Positions 38,926 to 50,877 of a DNA stretch of 64,000 nt are shown here, piece by piece (position 1 is the stretch's first letter; every line of letters begins with the position of its first letter). This DNA is from Solea solea (lineage: Eukaryota; Chordata; Actinopteri; Pleuronectiformes; Soleidae): assembly GCF_958295425.1 (NCBI RefSeq), contig NC_081134.1:8740054-8804053 (forward strand). Direction: 5' to 3'. Below the pieces are notes generated by a model. It made no database searches, had not been told where the DNA came from, and saw only the letters and a list, made by a program, of their open reading frames with translations. The position numbers and the translations under genes are program-made.

Positions 38926-41900
38926 TTAACTAGAGTTTTCTAAATCAGTCAATTGTCTTGATTCTCCTTTATCAGACTCGTTTGAGGGTAATTTCTCTGG
39001 GGTTGTGTTTAAGTCATACTTGCGTGGCTGGGTGGCTGCAGCCTGAGTTGGTGGCTGTGTCCCATTGGCACACACAATAGTGCCCTCAGACTTGCTGAAA
39101 CTGAACAGCTTTCCAGGACTGAATGTCCTGTTTGGGGACTGTGACCTCTCCTGGCCACTAGGGGGGATTGAAGAGGTCACTGTTGACCCTGGCATTGCTC
39201 CAGGTGCCACAGCTGGCTCTTTTTTGACCTCCGTTGACTTCAGGAACTTCAAAAACCCCGTGAGCTTTGCCTCACCTCCTGTCGGGGACTGGGCTGGCGA
39301 GCGTGAGGTGCCAGAGGAGAACTTCCCCTGGAGAGGGATGATCTGCTTCAGCTTCATCACGTTGTTATTTCCCAGCAGAGAGCTAGGTCTTTTTGGCTTG
39401 TCCCCTGGCTTCCCCCCCGTTGATTTGTCATGGTGATGCTGGTGCTGGCTGTCTGCCTTGTGGTACTCACTCTCCTGGCGCGCCTCGGCCTGCAGCTCCA
39501 CCTGACGCTGAAGCTCCTCCTCTTCGCGCCGGCGCCTGAGCTGCTGTTGGAAGTGTTGCTGGGCCTGCTGCTCGTGCTTCTGAACAGGGAGGCATGGATA
39601 AAAAGGGGGTCATAGAAAGGAAGCCAAAGTGTAAGCTCATCAGGTTATTAAAGAGTTGGCTTAGCAGTTTAGATCATGAGTGCCATAATAGAGTCCATAA
39701 TACTCTACTATACAAATAGATTTCTCATCAACAGACAAAAAAAGGCAGTACTGGTGTACATGTTTGGACAAGGCACACTAACAGATCGAGGAACACACAT
39801 GGATACGGATATGCAAATATTACATACATTGCACAATGTGCAGCAGCAAGCCACTGGCGAAGGTCTTTCAAGCTATGATACAACTATACCTTGAAAGCTT
39901 CCCTTCGTCGGTACTCTAGCTTGGCCATCTCCTCTGCTACCCAGCCAGGGATATCAGGGATGGCAACATGGATGACGTACTTAAGGAGGATTGCAAAGTG
40001 CTGTAAACCACCAAGACAAGCACCAAAGGGACAAGCTCAACACATGGTTACAACAGCACAATCACATCATGGGTTTTTAATTTTTTTTTTTTTTTTTTTT
40101 TTGCGATAACAAAATGGCAACTTTCATTCCCAAACCACAAACACTTGCTAAGTCTTTTGTTCCTTTATGAATAATTTTTGTTGTGATTTTTGCACATTCA
40201 CAAAAACAACAAATCACAGGCCATGCACATTTGTACAGTAATATTAAATATACATTTTATTTGTAGGCACTGAAGGTCTGAAGAGGTGGCGTTTTGAGAT
40301 GTAACTTTCTGATTTTCTGTAGAAAGTCAGAGAGGGAGGTGGGTGGGAGGATGGACAGGTAGACCTGATATCAGTGGAGCTGAATTTAGTTACAGAATGT
40401 GTGGCAGAGATGGAGGAGGTAGATAATAAATTGCATGGGCCTGAAAATAGAGCCTTCAGAAACAGAGGGGGGGGGGGGGGTTGAGTAGGATGTGAATGTT
40501 TTTAATTGAATTGAGTGTGGCCAGAGATATATATCGAGGAGGATGAGGATGGTTATTACTCCAGAGTCAGCAGCCATAAGATGTTCTTTGGGCAAAAACT
40601 AGACTGTAATTGTGCGTATGAAAATGTCAGAGAGGTGAGCAAGAATCTGAGCTGCAAGGATTTTGGATAGGAAAGGGAGACTGGACGGAGGTGACTGACG
40701 TTATTGGCATTTAAGTTATGAAAGGACCCGTGTCTATGAGTTTGACAATTCATGTTGAGACGGAACACACACAGTGAAATCTGGGAACTACGGTGGCCTT
40801 CACAAACCAGAAAGGATGTAATTTTTCTTTGTTTGTATAGTAAGTTACACTATAGAAACCAAACAATTAATATGTTAAAGTGATTGTATGTAGTATATTA
40901 TGACATGTAATGTAATATTACATCCTTGCAGATAAACTCTCCAAATGTTAAACAGTGGATCTTTAAAAGGTGTCGTTTTGGTTTAAAAACAAAAAAACAA
41001 ACTATTCTTAAAACTACATGCTCCTCCTGGACAAACCTACATACCTCCAGTAGAACAATGGAGATGATGGTCATCTCAGGACTCAACCAGGGAAACAGAC
41101 GCTGGAGCTGCCCACACTGACCAATCAGGTAACAGTTAACTATAATGGCTATCAGGCCCATAGCCTCCATTGCAGTCTGGTGTTGAGAGAAACAGAGCGA
41201 GACAGACTTTTACAGGAAATTCGATACTCTGGACTTCATTAATCGTAGCCCCAATGGCTTGTTCTCACAAACAGAAAGCAAACACTGACCTGCCACTGTC
41301 CAATGTTCTCCACTCTCTGTCCAAACGGCCTCTGAAGGCCGGTACAGAGCTTCAGGGCATCGCTGCGGATCTCAATGATGTTATTGATCAGAGCACACAT
41401 GGCTGCCAAGGGGAAAGCAGAGGAGAAGAGCACCACATACCCAAACTGAATGAACATCTCCTGGTAGTCTTGAAGAGTGCCCTGCTGGATAAAAACATGA
41501 TGAACGCACATTTAGACACACTGTGAATTTGGATAAATGTGATGTTTTAATGAACCTGATTTTTCAAATGTCTCATTTGAGTCCCACCTCATATGTCTGC
41601 ATGCAGCTCTCAATCTCAGCCTGGGTCAGAGAGACAGTTTTAGGTTCTTCCGGTGGATCGATCCATGACTTCTTATCCTCTTTTCCCTCACATATGTTCT
41701 TTCTTCTCTGACAAAATGAGTCAGAATCCTTGAGGGAAGACACAGTGACACTCTCTTTCATAGCCTGTCAAAGCATAGGGGCAAATCAGAATTCAATGGA
41801 AAGCTTTGTCAGATCCGCTGAGATGAGTTTTAGATGTGAAATGCATTGGACTGTATTGAGAAGAGAAGATGGTTTTTGTTAAGGCTGCAGTTTGGGTACA

Positions 41901-42936
41901 AATGATTAATCATAATATTAGGCAGACCACGTACGTGAGACAGCAGTTCACAATCACTGTCCTCATCACAACTGTCAAAAATACTTGATGGATCCATCCC
42001 GTCTTCCACCATTGTAGGACTGTCCTCGAGGAAGCTGTCTTCCCCCGCCTGCGCTTCTGTTGCGTCGTCCTGGTAGTCCACCTTCTCCGTGAAGCTGACC
42101 TTACGTTGTTTCAGAGCACTGTCACTCATGTCCCACTCTTCCTCTGAGAGCCTGAATCCAGCTTTCAGATCCCCTCTTCTCTTTGGCTCTGAGTTATTGT
42201 TAGCACTGTGATTGACGGGGATCTCTCTGGGACCCAGGAAGGAGTAGGCCGTCATTGAGGCCTGAGCCTTTCCCAGAGCCAGGCGGCCATATTTGAGCAT
42301 GATGGCTTGGAGTAGCTCCCAAAGCACCTTTGGAGTGAAGACACCCAGCTTATTTTGCTCGTAGAGATAAGGCTGGAGGACCTCTTTGATGTTCTGTAGG
42401 AACTGGCGAAAGATCAGCAGAGTGGCTAACATCTGGGAGGAGAAGGAGAACATAATTGATCTATTGTATCTATAGTGTTAATGTACTATATGTACAGTAA
42501 ACACAGGGCCCTTGTTTAGCTTTTATATCATTATAAATTGTACATGTTTTCCAACCTATATAGTTTACTTTTAACATTGTTTATTGCAGCAGAATATAGT
42601 CTGACCTCATCACTCTCCATGTATGATTACATTGATGTACTGTAATAGGGAGTGGACTATCTTAATGTCTTGTCGAAACCTGCAGGTGCATGCTGGGGCT
42701 GAATCAACAGGTGGCAAAACAACTAACAGCACATTAAATACAGTAGACTGCCAAATGCACAGCAGCCATTTGACATCAGTTCACATAAGACAGGACAGTG
42801 TGGCAGTGAACCAGCACACAGCCAGAAACTAAGGAAGCTCAATGGAACTCAGCCATCATTCATTTGACTATTTACACCTGTGCTTTTTTCCACTATGATC
42901 CATCAAAATATGTTACATACTATACATACACACCCC

Positions 42937-43005
<69 letters not shown>

Positions 43006-46000
43006 CACATAACAAAACAAGATAGAGCTGAATGTTGTTGCTACCTCCTTCAGTCGCTCCATGTCCTTGAGGTAGAATCCAATGTAGAAAAGGCTAAGGT
43101 ACGAATTGATGAATTCAAACTGTGTAAAACCAGAAATTTCAAAAGAAAGTCAAACCCTGACTCACGCAGCACAAATTCTCTCTATTCACCCGTGACACTG
43201 AAGCAGGACTTACAAAAACCATCTTGATAATGAGATTATTCTCATAGGCACTCTGAAGTCTGTAGTTCTCTAGATAGAGCGATAAGAGAAACATGATTTA
43301 ACAACATACAGCTGAACGACAGTAAAAACACATTTTCTGCTTAACTGAACACGTGTTACATTTTCATTAGATTACTATCAAGGCATTCATCTGTCACAGA
43401 GCGAATGCTTCACTGTTGTGTTGACTTTGTGTTTCTCACCCATGTCATTGAGCCAGTAAGCAATCTTCTTATACACTTCATCACAAATGGTTACAGTAAT
43501 GGCCAGAAGTATCTTAGGAATAAATCGTGTAATACCAGGCAGCCCCTGAATCTCCATCACCACTTCCTGAAAGGACAATTAGCGTGATGAATATGTGTTA
43601 TTATATATCATGATGAGTAATAATATAATAAAACATATGTGCTCGAAAATCCCATCCCCCTTTGGCGGTTCAGACCTGCAATTCCAGGCAGAGGAGCATA
43701 GCAAAGAAGACAAAACAGAGGCAGAGGAGGCAGATGGGAAGGCTGACGAGCCATCTGAACATGGCTCTCTTCCAGGGAGGATAGTAGAACTCTTCACAGC
43801 CTGTTATGGGGCTGCAGCGCTTTACACCCTGCAGAGACAAAGAGACTATTTCTGTGTTTTGGATTGGAATAATGACTGGTTTAAAGATTTTTTCTGCTAA
43901 GTGACAATATACTGCACAAAACTCGATAAGTGCCACATTTCAGAGAGAGAAGAGGATGAATGGGCAGAAATGGAATATATTACCCACACCTAGTGTGTTT
44001 GTATTTACTGTAATCACTTAAAAAATATAGCCATAGCCTGAGAATAAACCTTTTATATGCACCAACATGCATCTACTGCAGCCTGGAGAGAAGTGCGTTT
44101 TGAATTTGAGTTGACCGGCCCACATAAAATCTGAAACTAACAAAGGAAGAGGCCGCATGGCAGGCCGAGAGAATTGCCCATCCCCATTCTTCTTGTGGTT
44201 AAAACTTTTTCACTAGTCACTCGAGGGCCTTTCTCTCTCGGTCACTCCTGTCTGTGTCTGCACAGACAAACACATACACATCGTCATCATTTTGTTTTGT
44301 TCTCTTAAGGTCATAAGGTCAGAGTGTATTTTAATTAACACACATTGATGTGGTCACAGTAGACACATCCAGGATACAGGATTTAATATCAGGTGTGCTC
44401 ATCTGGGGCAAAACATGCTGCGCCCAACGTGGGGCTCGAACCCACGACCCTGAGATTAAGAGTCTCATGCTCTACCGACTGAGCTAGCCGGGCTTGTCTG
44501 CAACAGTGAGTTACGCATTCCTTTCACCGTGATCTGCCACCACACACGGTGCCTCCTCACCCTCCCCCACTCCCTTTACAGAGTCCACGTGCCAAGACTG
44601 ATCACGTTTCCTTGTTGTCTTTGTCAATCTAGAGTTGCGCAAGTACTCTACAGAGGGATGTGACACTTTACGTAAGAGGAAGCCCCACACTCTGACTTGA
44701 AAGTAATCTTAGTGTGTGACCTCTAAGATTTATGTTTTCACAAAATTCACCTCAACAACACTGGGAAACATACACAACCCTCACCCTGAACTGAGGCCTG
44801 GGCTCCTCCAAGGACTCGGTAGGGGTGTCCAAGGTACCCCACTTGTAGGCCAGCTCTGCCTCTCGCCTCTTCCAGCGCTCCAGAAACAATGTTGCCCACA
44901 CAACGTTGAAGAGGGCAAATACCACACAGCAGATATCCTGACTGGTCTGTGCAGGAACAGAGAGAACACAATCAGACAGGCTAAACCCAACTTTGAGATG
45001 ATTTTTGAAAGGAGCGAATGTCATAAATGAATGACATTCGGGTTTTATATAAATGTATGTATGCACTATGACTTTCTCTAACTCGTAAACTGCAATTTTA
45101 CTGTATTAAAGCAAACTGAAAGTTGAACACAAGTTACAGAGGTCGCACAACACATGAAGCATCAACACAGACACAGAAGACACAAATACAGACATACAAG
45201 GTGCACAACGTATGCACTAAATTAAAATTGATACTGTTTAAAAGCCAGCTCGTAGAAGTGAGTTGTAAACGTTCAACTGATTTGGTTGATATTATTGAAG
45301 TGGGGACAGAAGACCTCAGAGCCTGAGAAGCAAAGGCACAGTGTCCTTTGGTTCAGATGCATTTGTACATTGTATTGAAAGTCAGTTTTGATACGATGAC
45401 CTCTGTAATGTTTGTTTTGAGGAGAGGATGGTTCATTCAGAGATGGACAGAGGAGCGATTGACAGTGATGAGTAATACGCTAAAAGTGGAAATTAAAGTG
45501 TAACAAGTATAGTAAGGCATGAATAAGGGTTATATGGGATCATCTTCAAGTTCCCAAAGATTAATCTGGCAGCAGCATGTTTAAAGAGCTGGAGACGAGC
45601 CAGGGCGTCTGTCACAACTCAAAAGAGAATTTAAATAATATGGAAGGGAAATAATGTAAGCCTGAATAATGTGTTTGTTTGCAATAAAGAAATGACATGA
45701 AAACATCACCTAATACTATACAACCTAATACAAAGGTAAAAACCAGAATCACAAATCAGCACTAGTTCAGTATCAGGTACCTGGTCAGCCTCTGCTAGTA
45801 TCCAGAGCAGAAAGCCAATGACAGCAGGGTAAAGCATGGAGTTTGTGTAGAAACCCAGCCAGGCAAAGTACATGCCAATCTTCACCCCAAAGTAGTCACA
45901 GATATCATCTTAAAAACAGATGAAACTGTTAAAGGCTAAAGATCTTTTGTGTAAAGATACTGCATTAACAAAACGATCATAGTATTTGATCATGTTAGTT

Positions 46001-47449
46001 GAAGTGACAGAATAAATAACTCAGGTCTGCTTCACGTGTCAGTTTTCCTCAAAATAAAAGTGTGACGCTTCCTACCCAGCGGCTGACGTTCACACACTGC
46101 CTGGACCCAAGATGTCATGAGCTGGTTGAGGATCCTCTGCTCATGTAGAGGAAACATCTGATGGATCACTCCCCGAGCCACCAGTTCTGGAACTACAAAT
46201 GACGAATAAATGAACAAACCAATTTGGGTGAGTTCTGTGTCCTATCTGACAAAATATGCAATGGTTACTCTTCTTTTTGTGAGGAAAAACTCTGCTGATT
46301 GGTCTAATGAGGGGGAACAGGCAGCTGGGATCCACACTCACCTGGATCCCCAGCTGGTGATCCAGGTGAGTGTGACACTGCTGATGAGGGGGGAGGGGCT
46401 TGGGAGGAGATGTGGACCATGACAGGGATTACAAAAAAAACCCACACTAAAATAAAATAAATCAATAAAAGGTATTATATAAGGCTGCATTTCAGAAAAA
46501 AAGACACTTGGGAACAATGTGGAAAAAAGTTAAATAACACAGACTGATTGGCTGTCCTTCCAGGAAGTGAATGTTGTGAAGCACCTCCCCATGTTTGGCC
46601 CGCAGGTTGTCCAGCCAATACTTAATGATGCTCTGACGCTCCTGAGTGCAATTATGACACATTAATGAATCACGTGCTATAGGTGCAATACATACTGAGA
46701 CTATTAACCTTCTTTAATAAAATGAACAAGAATGAATAAAACAATAATATTCACGGCTGCAAATAAGTGTGACGACCACTAACCTGTGAGGTGAAGAAGC
46801 ACAGCTCACTCCCAATGTTTTCATAGATGTTGTCCTCCTCACAGGAGAAGCGACGCATCCCGCCACCAAAGTGAGACTTGACAGCTTTGTGCATGCCCAT
46901 CTGCTCGGCTCCTCGTAGTAAGCTGAGGGCGAATGGACAGCACGTTAAAGATGATGGAGAAGAACCTCTGATCACTGAGTGAAGCGATAAATGAAGCTTT
47001 AAGGCAGGGGTGTCAAACTCAAATGACCTGAGGACCAATGAGTGTCTAGTTTTGGTCAAGAGGGGGCAAAACAATGGGGAAAAACAACTGCTCAGTAAGT
47101 GGATGGGCAATATGAGCTTCAAATATCAGCGCAGACAAATACAAACAAACAAACAAACACAGTTTCAAAGTCTTACTTTTCAAATGTCGTCGTGATGAAG
47201 AAGGCGTGTGCCTGGGTGTGTTTATGTTGTCGAATCTGAATGCTGACTTGAGGGATTCCAACGCGGATCTGATTCAGGAGCCACAGCAGAGTGTGGTCAT
47301 CCATCGTATCTGGAGGGAGATTTTGAAATATTACTTGAAATGTGACGGCAAACCTTGACTCTGTGTCAACATTTACTCAATGTTTGCACCTTAGCAGGCC
47401 TGTTTGACAAAAGCACTGGTGTTTGCTCCTGTATAGAAACACACACACG

Positions 47450-47512
<63 letters not shown>

Positions 47513-49777
47513 CCTCAACGGGGCTTTTATTATGAAATATTTGCAGGCCCAGTGGTTCTGTGGCTTCATGCTGAAGAGCCTTTGTATTGTATTCAGTACA
47601 GAGGAGGGTTTAAAGCATTTAAAAGTGTATTATTTAAGGTGATTTTCAAAATGGTCATTTACCTTTTGATAGAAACACACAGTGTTGGAAACATTTTGTA
47701 CTGTACCTGGAAATGTCATCAGGATGTCACAGTTTTCGGTGGGCACCATCTTGAGCCAGGACTTGCGCGACATAATGTAGTGTCTGGCCTGAAGAAGCCG
47801 CTTCCCAAATAGTTTGTCTGACAAGAAAGCAAAGGTGAAGAAGATGAGGTTTGGGTCGGACTGCGAGTTAATAAAGTTCAAAGTGATTAGAGAATATCAA
47901 TGAGACAGAGTGAGAATAATTTCCCATCACGATGATCAATGACAGAGATGACAGATTAGTCATTAGGGGTCACTGATATGGATCCGTGCCCCTTTTGATT
48001 TACTCTCGTCAGACAAAATGACAGCAGTGGTCAAAACAATTGTCTAGCCAGCATGAAGGTTGACTTTGCTGCATTGGTCCTATGACTGAGCAAATATAAG
48101 AGGGAGGAAGCAAAGCAAATATGTACAGGCAAACAAGTTTTTCAGGTCTGTCTTTAAAAAAAAGAAGAAAAAACAAGCTGTGTTTGAGGTACTGAAGTCA
48201 TTAATGAGACATGTTTCTTCTTCTTTCACACATCAATTCTTCACTCAGTCCCGATGGCCACAGTGACTGACTGATATATTCATCGTTCACTGAACTGGAC
48301 GGTTTCACTCCGTACATGTCTGTAATCCAGGATTTTAGGTCCTGCACTGACTTCATGTCTCCCCCACAGACGTGTCCTTGTTGCTGCCATTGTCATGTGT
48401 TTAACCTACAGGTCGACTGAGAGACTGTTGCTTTATGTATTCTATCGCTTTTCTTCTTGCAGAGGGTTTATATAAGACTTAAGACCTGTCGTGGGGGGGG
48501 GGGGGGTTACAACGTGGACAGGTCGCCAGTCCATCACAGGGCCACATAGAGACAAACACCCATCTACTCTCACACCTGCGGTCAATTTACAGTATCCATC
48601 CAACCATCCATTCAAACTGTAAACTCCACACAGAAAGACCCTCGATCGGTCACAATCCCAGGTGTTTTTGCTGTAAGGCAACAGTGCTGGTCACTACACC
48701 ACCATGTGCACCCATGCAGCTACAACTGACATACAGAATAAATCACTCCACCAAGACAGCAGCACTGGATCCAATGAGAGCCACGTTGACCAATGACACA
48801 CACACCTGTACAATAATCCCGCTCTTTAAACAGTATCTTGACATGTGTCACCTGCCAGGTGGATGGATCACTGCAGTAGAGCTGTAGTGTGAAATAAGCC
48901 TTATGTTTACATCTTACATCTTGGAAAGTGAGAGCAAAAAAACAAAGTGTTGCGTTTATATTTTTCATGCATGTACGAACAATTAAAGAGAGTCATATCA
49001 CCATAACCTATTTATTATTACAGAATAGTTGCCCAGTGCGTTCCTGCAATAAAGGGTCATTATATGCAAATACTGCTTGGTTTTCCTCATCCCATAAATC
49101 ACCGTGACACCAGTATTGTGCTAACTCACCAGTCCAGTGATTCTCGTGTGAAATCCTCAACACCTGAGACACACAGCTGACATCTGAGCATGCAACACTG
49201 TCTCTACACAGTCAGTCTGTCGGTCTGTCTGTCTGTCTGTCTGTGGGGACATGCACGTCTCTGTGTCCTGCATGCACCTGTGGACCACACCGCCTCACAC
49301 TCCTCCCGGGCCTGTCTTGTCTGTCTGTCTCACCCGGAATGCGGTAAAGGAAAGACGCACAGAAATGTAACAAAAACAAAACATAAAAAAATAAAACATT
49401 TTTTTAAAAAAACCCTCTGACCATTAATTCCAGTTCTCCAGTGAGTCAGTGCTTCAGTGGAGTCTGTCGTGCCTCTTTAATGCGCGGCCGCCTGAAGCGT
49501 CATGCAGAATGGACTCAACGTCCGTGTTTCACCCGTGTTTTCTTCCCACTCTGTGACACTCACCCAGTACACTGGACGGCGTGGAGGACGTCTGCGGCTG
49601 CAGCTGGTTGTTGTTGGTCCTGTGATGCTGCTGCTGCTGCTGCTCGCTCAGCACTGTCCTCTCCATCCTTTGCTCTGCGCCGCCGCTTTCGTCGACGTCT
49701 GTGCTGCTGCTGCTGCTGCTACTGTTCACAGTAGCGTCGGTATCAGCTGTTCCTGTCCCAGCAGCCTCCACCTGCAT
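38926..49777 (-). CDS. ano8: Anoctamin-8 (TMEM16H) membrane protein
   Basis: Multipass TMEM16-family protein; ANO8 is reported at ER-plasma membrane contacts, and channel or scramblase activity cannot be read from this sequence. Eighteen coding exons (minus): 49777-49564, 47817-47707, 47309-47177, 46922-46784, 46641-46545, 46192-46076, 45908-45781, 44946-44785, 43828-43676, 43566-43440, 43269-43214, 43119-43045, 42432-41935, 41764-41588, 41481-41290, 41176-41045, 40000-39890, 39579-38926 (1091 residues; human 1232). Every phase agrees. Landmarks: DKLFGKRLLQARHYIMSRKS, YYPPWKRAMFRWLVSLPICL (transmembrane start), SYLSLFYIGFYLKDMERLKE, SWIDPPEEP, DYQEMFIQFGYVVLFSSAFP, CYLIGQCGQLQRLFPWLSPE, and the tail NNVMKLKQIIPLQGKFSSG. 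The middle 498-bp exon encodes the variable acidic loop. The start at MQVEAAG is a choice; an in-frame ATG at 49849 is the alternative. Exon 1 has polyserine and polyglutamine tracts. An intron contains tRNA-Lys. Confidence 0.94.
42947..43003. repeat. (TA)n microsatellite in an ano8 intron
   Basis: A pure TA dinucleotide run of roughly 28 units preceded by a short CACACA segment. It ends about 40 bp from an ano8 exon (43045-43119) and lies just downstream of its donor site on the coding strand. Confidence 0.9.
44410..44413 (-). terminator. RNA polymerase III terminator of the tRNA-Lys gene
   Basis: TTTT on the minus strand begins 8 nt after the 3' end of the tRNA, as expected for polymerase III termination. 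Confidence 0.7.
44421..44493 (-). tRNA. tRNA-Lys, anticodon CUU
   Basis: A 73-nt minus-strand sequence beginning GCCCGGCTAGCTCAGTCGG and ending CCCCACGTTGGGCG. The acceptor arm pairs GCCCGGC-type 5' bases with GTTGGGC (one G-T pair), with discriminator G. The D arm contains TAGCTCAGTCGGTAGAGCA (A box), the anticodon loop is CTCTTAA with CTT at the anticodon, and the T arm contains GGGTTCGAGCCCC (B box). There is no intron and no encoded CCA. It matches the conserved vertebrate tRNA-Lys(CUU) sequence and looks functional. It lies in the ano8 intron between exons 44785-44946 and 43676-43828, on the same strand as ano8. Confidence 0.97.
46333..46374. repeat. 16-bp perfect inverted repeat in an ano8 intron
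   Basis: CACACTCACCTGGATC (46333-46348) and its exact reverse complement GATCCAGGTGAGTGTG (46359-46374) flank a 10-bp spacer, CCCAGCTGGT. Each arm contains CAGGTGAGTG, a consensus-like 5' splice donor, so both strands read a donor here. It lies in the intron between ano8 exons 46545-46641 and 46076-46192. Confidence 0.85.
47005..47100 (+). mobile_element. 5' fragment of a hAT-like element (same family as 61551-61995)
   Basis: Starts CAGGGGTGTCAAACTCAAAT GACCTG, nearly identical to the left end of the complete 445-bp element at 61551. Similarity fades within about 100 bp and no right end is seen before the next ano8 exon. Confidence 0.6.
47449..47512. repeat. (TATC)n microsatellite in an ano8 intron
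   Basis: An uninterrupted TATC tetranucleotide run of about 15 units between ano8 exons 47707-47817 and 47177-47309. Confidence 0.95.
48518..48715. mobile_element. Second L2-like LINE 3' fragment, in ano8 intron 1
   Basis: Shares GTCGCCAGTCCATCACAGGG, CCACATAGAGACAAACACCC, GCGGTCAATTTACAGT, CTCCACACAGAAAGACCCT and the terminal CACTACACCACCATGTGC with the copy at 23383-23625, and extends further at the 3' side. It is preceded by a G homopolymer of about 15. Confidence 0.65.
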
Positions 49778-49802
49778 GCTGCTGCTGCTGCTGCTGCTGC
49801 AC
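49626..49802 (-). repeat. Three CTG/CAG trinucleotide tracts at the ano8 5' end
   Basis: Three short CTG runs (plus strand) at about 49626-49645, 49701-49724 and 49776-49802. In the ano8 frame the first encodes polyglutamine (EQQQQQHH) and the second polyserine. The third lies just before the chosen ATG and would encode polyserine if translation starts at the upstream in-frame ATG. Confidence 0.8.
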
Positions 49803-49942
49803 AAACACTCCAGGTTACAGAAGACGCTTCTACTGGCTGGTCTTCTCATGTGCAGGGAAAACCCAAGTGCATCTGAGGGCGGTGGAGGAGGAGGAAGAAG
49901 AAGATGTACACACACAGACACACACACACGCAGTCGTGACTG

Positions 49943-49947
49943 ATTGG
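49943..49947 (-). promoter_or_regulatory. CCAAT box of the ano8 promoter
   Basis: CTGTCCAATCAGTC on the minus strand, about 165 bp upstream of the chosen ano8 ATG and about 95 bp upstream of the alternative ATG. If this is the core promoter, transcription starts near 49870-49900. Confidence 0.4.
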
Positions 49948-50211
49948 ACAGTGACGACAGAGTTTGTAGGGGAAACACCGCACACAGGCTACAGTTCTAA
50001 CAAAAACAAACACTTTTCTTTTAACAGCTGCACATGCGGAGATGAGGAAGGTGCGCCAGATCAGGGGCCACACACTCAAAATGTCCTGGGGGCCAGTGAA
50101 CTTCTAGTCTGGTCGGCATTAAAATGATATCTTGATAATCCATCATGATGTTGCATTTAAACATATTTCGGATGGTAGTGCACTCCATTTCAAAGTAAAA
50201 GTGTTTGTTTT

Positions 50212-50212
50212 G

Positions 50213-50258
<46 letters not shown>
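50212..50258. repeat. (GATA)n microsatellite
   Basis: About 11 GATA units, abutting the partial hAT-like fragment on its left and followed by a GACA-type interruption. Confidence 0.9.
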
Positions 50259-50842
50259 GCAGACAGACAGATAGATGATCTCAAAGGAAGTCCAACTAGA
50301 TGGAAACTTCATTTTTAATTAATCATATATCAATTTCCCTCCAATTTCAGCATTGCAATACCTTGATATGGACACTAGATGGAGGCAGTGGAAAGTATAA
50401 GGCCTAACACCACCAGGGCATGTCTCAGTTGCTGCTGAACAATTGACATGAAGTAGAAATGACTTTATGACAAACCTCGTCCTGTGTAATTTTCCAAAAG
50501 AGGATGCAGATGAAGACAGCTAGGTTTAAAGTGCCTTGGCAGAGGGGACATATGTGCAACAGTAAAATATGTACAAACAGTGACCTTCAGGGTTTTAAAT
50601 GGTTAATGAAGTCACTTTAAAACATTGAAGAAGCGAAACTATCACAATGATCTGATCTGATGAAAATTTGCAGCTGCCCCATTGTATCAGTGAAGCCAAT
50701 ATTCCAATTGAACAAGTTTCCTTAGAAATATATATAATAAATTCCTTACATATCACCTTTAAGTCAGAATCAAGCTCAGTCCCTCTGCCTGAGGCCTGGG
50801 AGTCTGTCCTTCACAGTTCTGTTGCTGAAGATGTTGGGTTCC

Positions 50843-50877
50843 TCCATTCTACTGCGGCAACACCGCAGTAGAATGGA
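50843..50877. repeat. Perfect 15-bp hairpin with 5-nt loop
   Basis: TCCATTCTACTGCGG (50843-50857), loop CAACA, then the exact reverse complement CCGCAGTAGAATGGA (50863-50877). It lies in the intergenic region with no obvious gene or element boundary. Confidence 0.9.

Noticed and set aside
40270..40700. Purine-rich region in an ano8 intron resembling a fish repeat (GAAGAGGTGGCGTTTTGAGA)
   Set aside because: I could not define ends or a family, so it is not listed as an element; it may be a decayed interspersed repeat.
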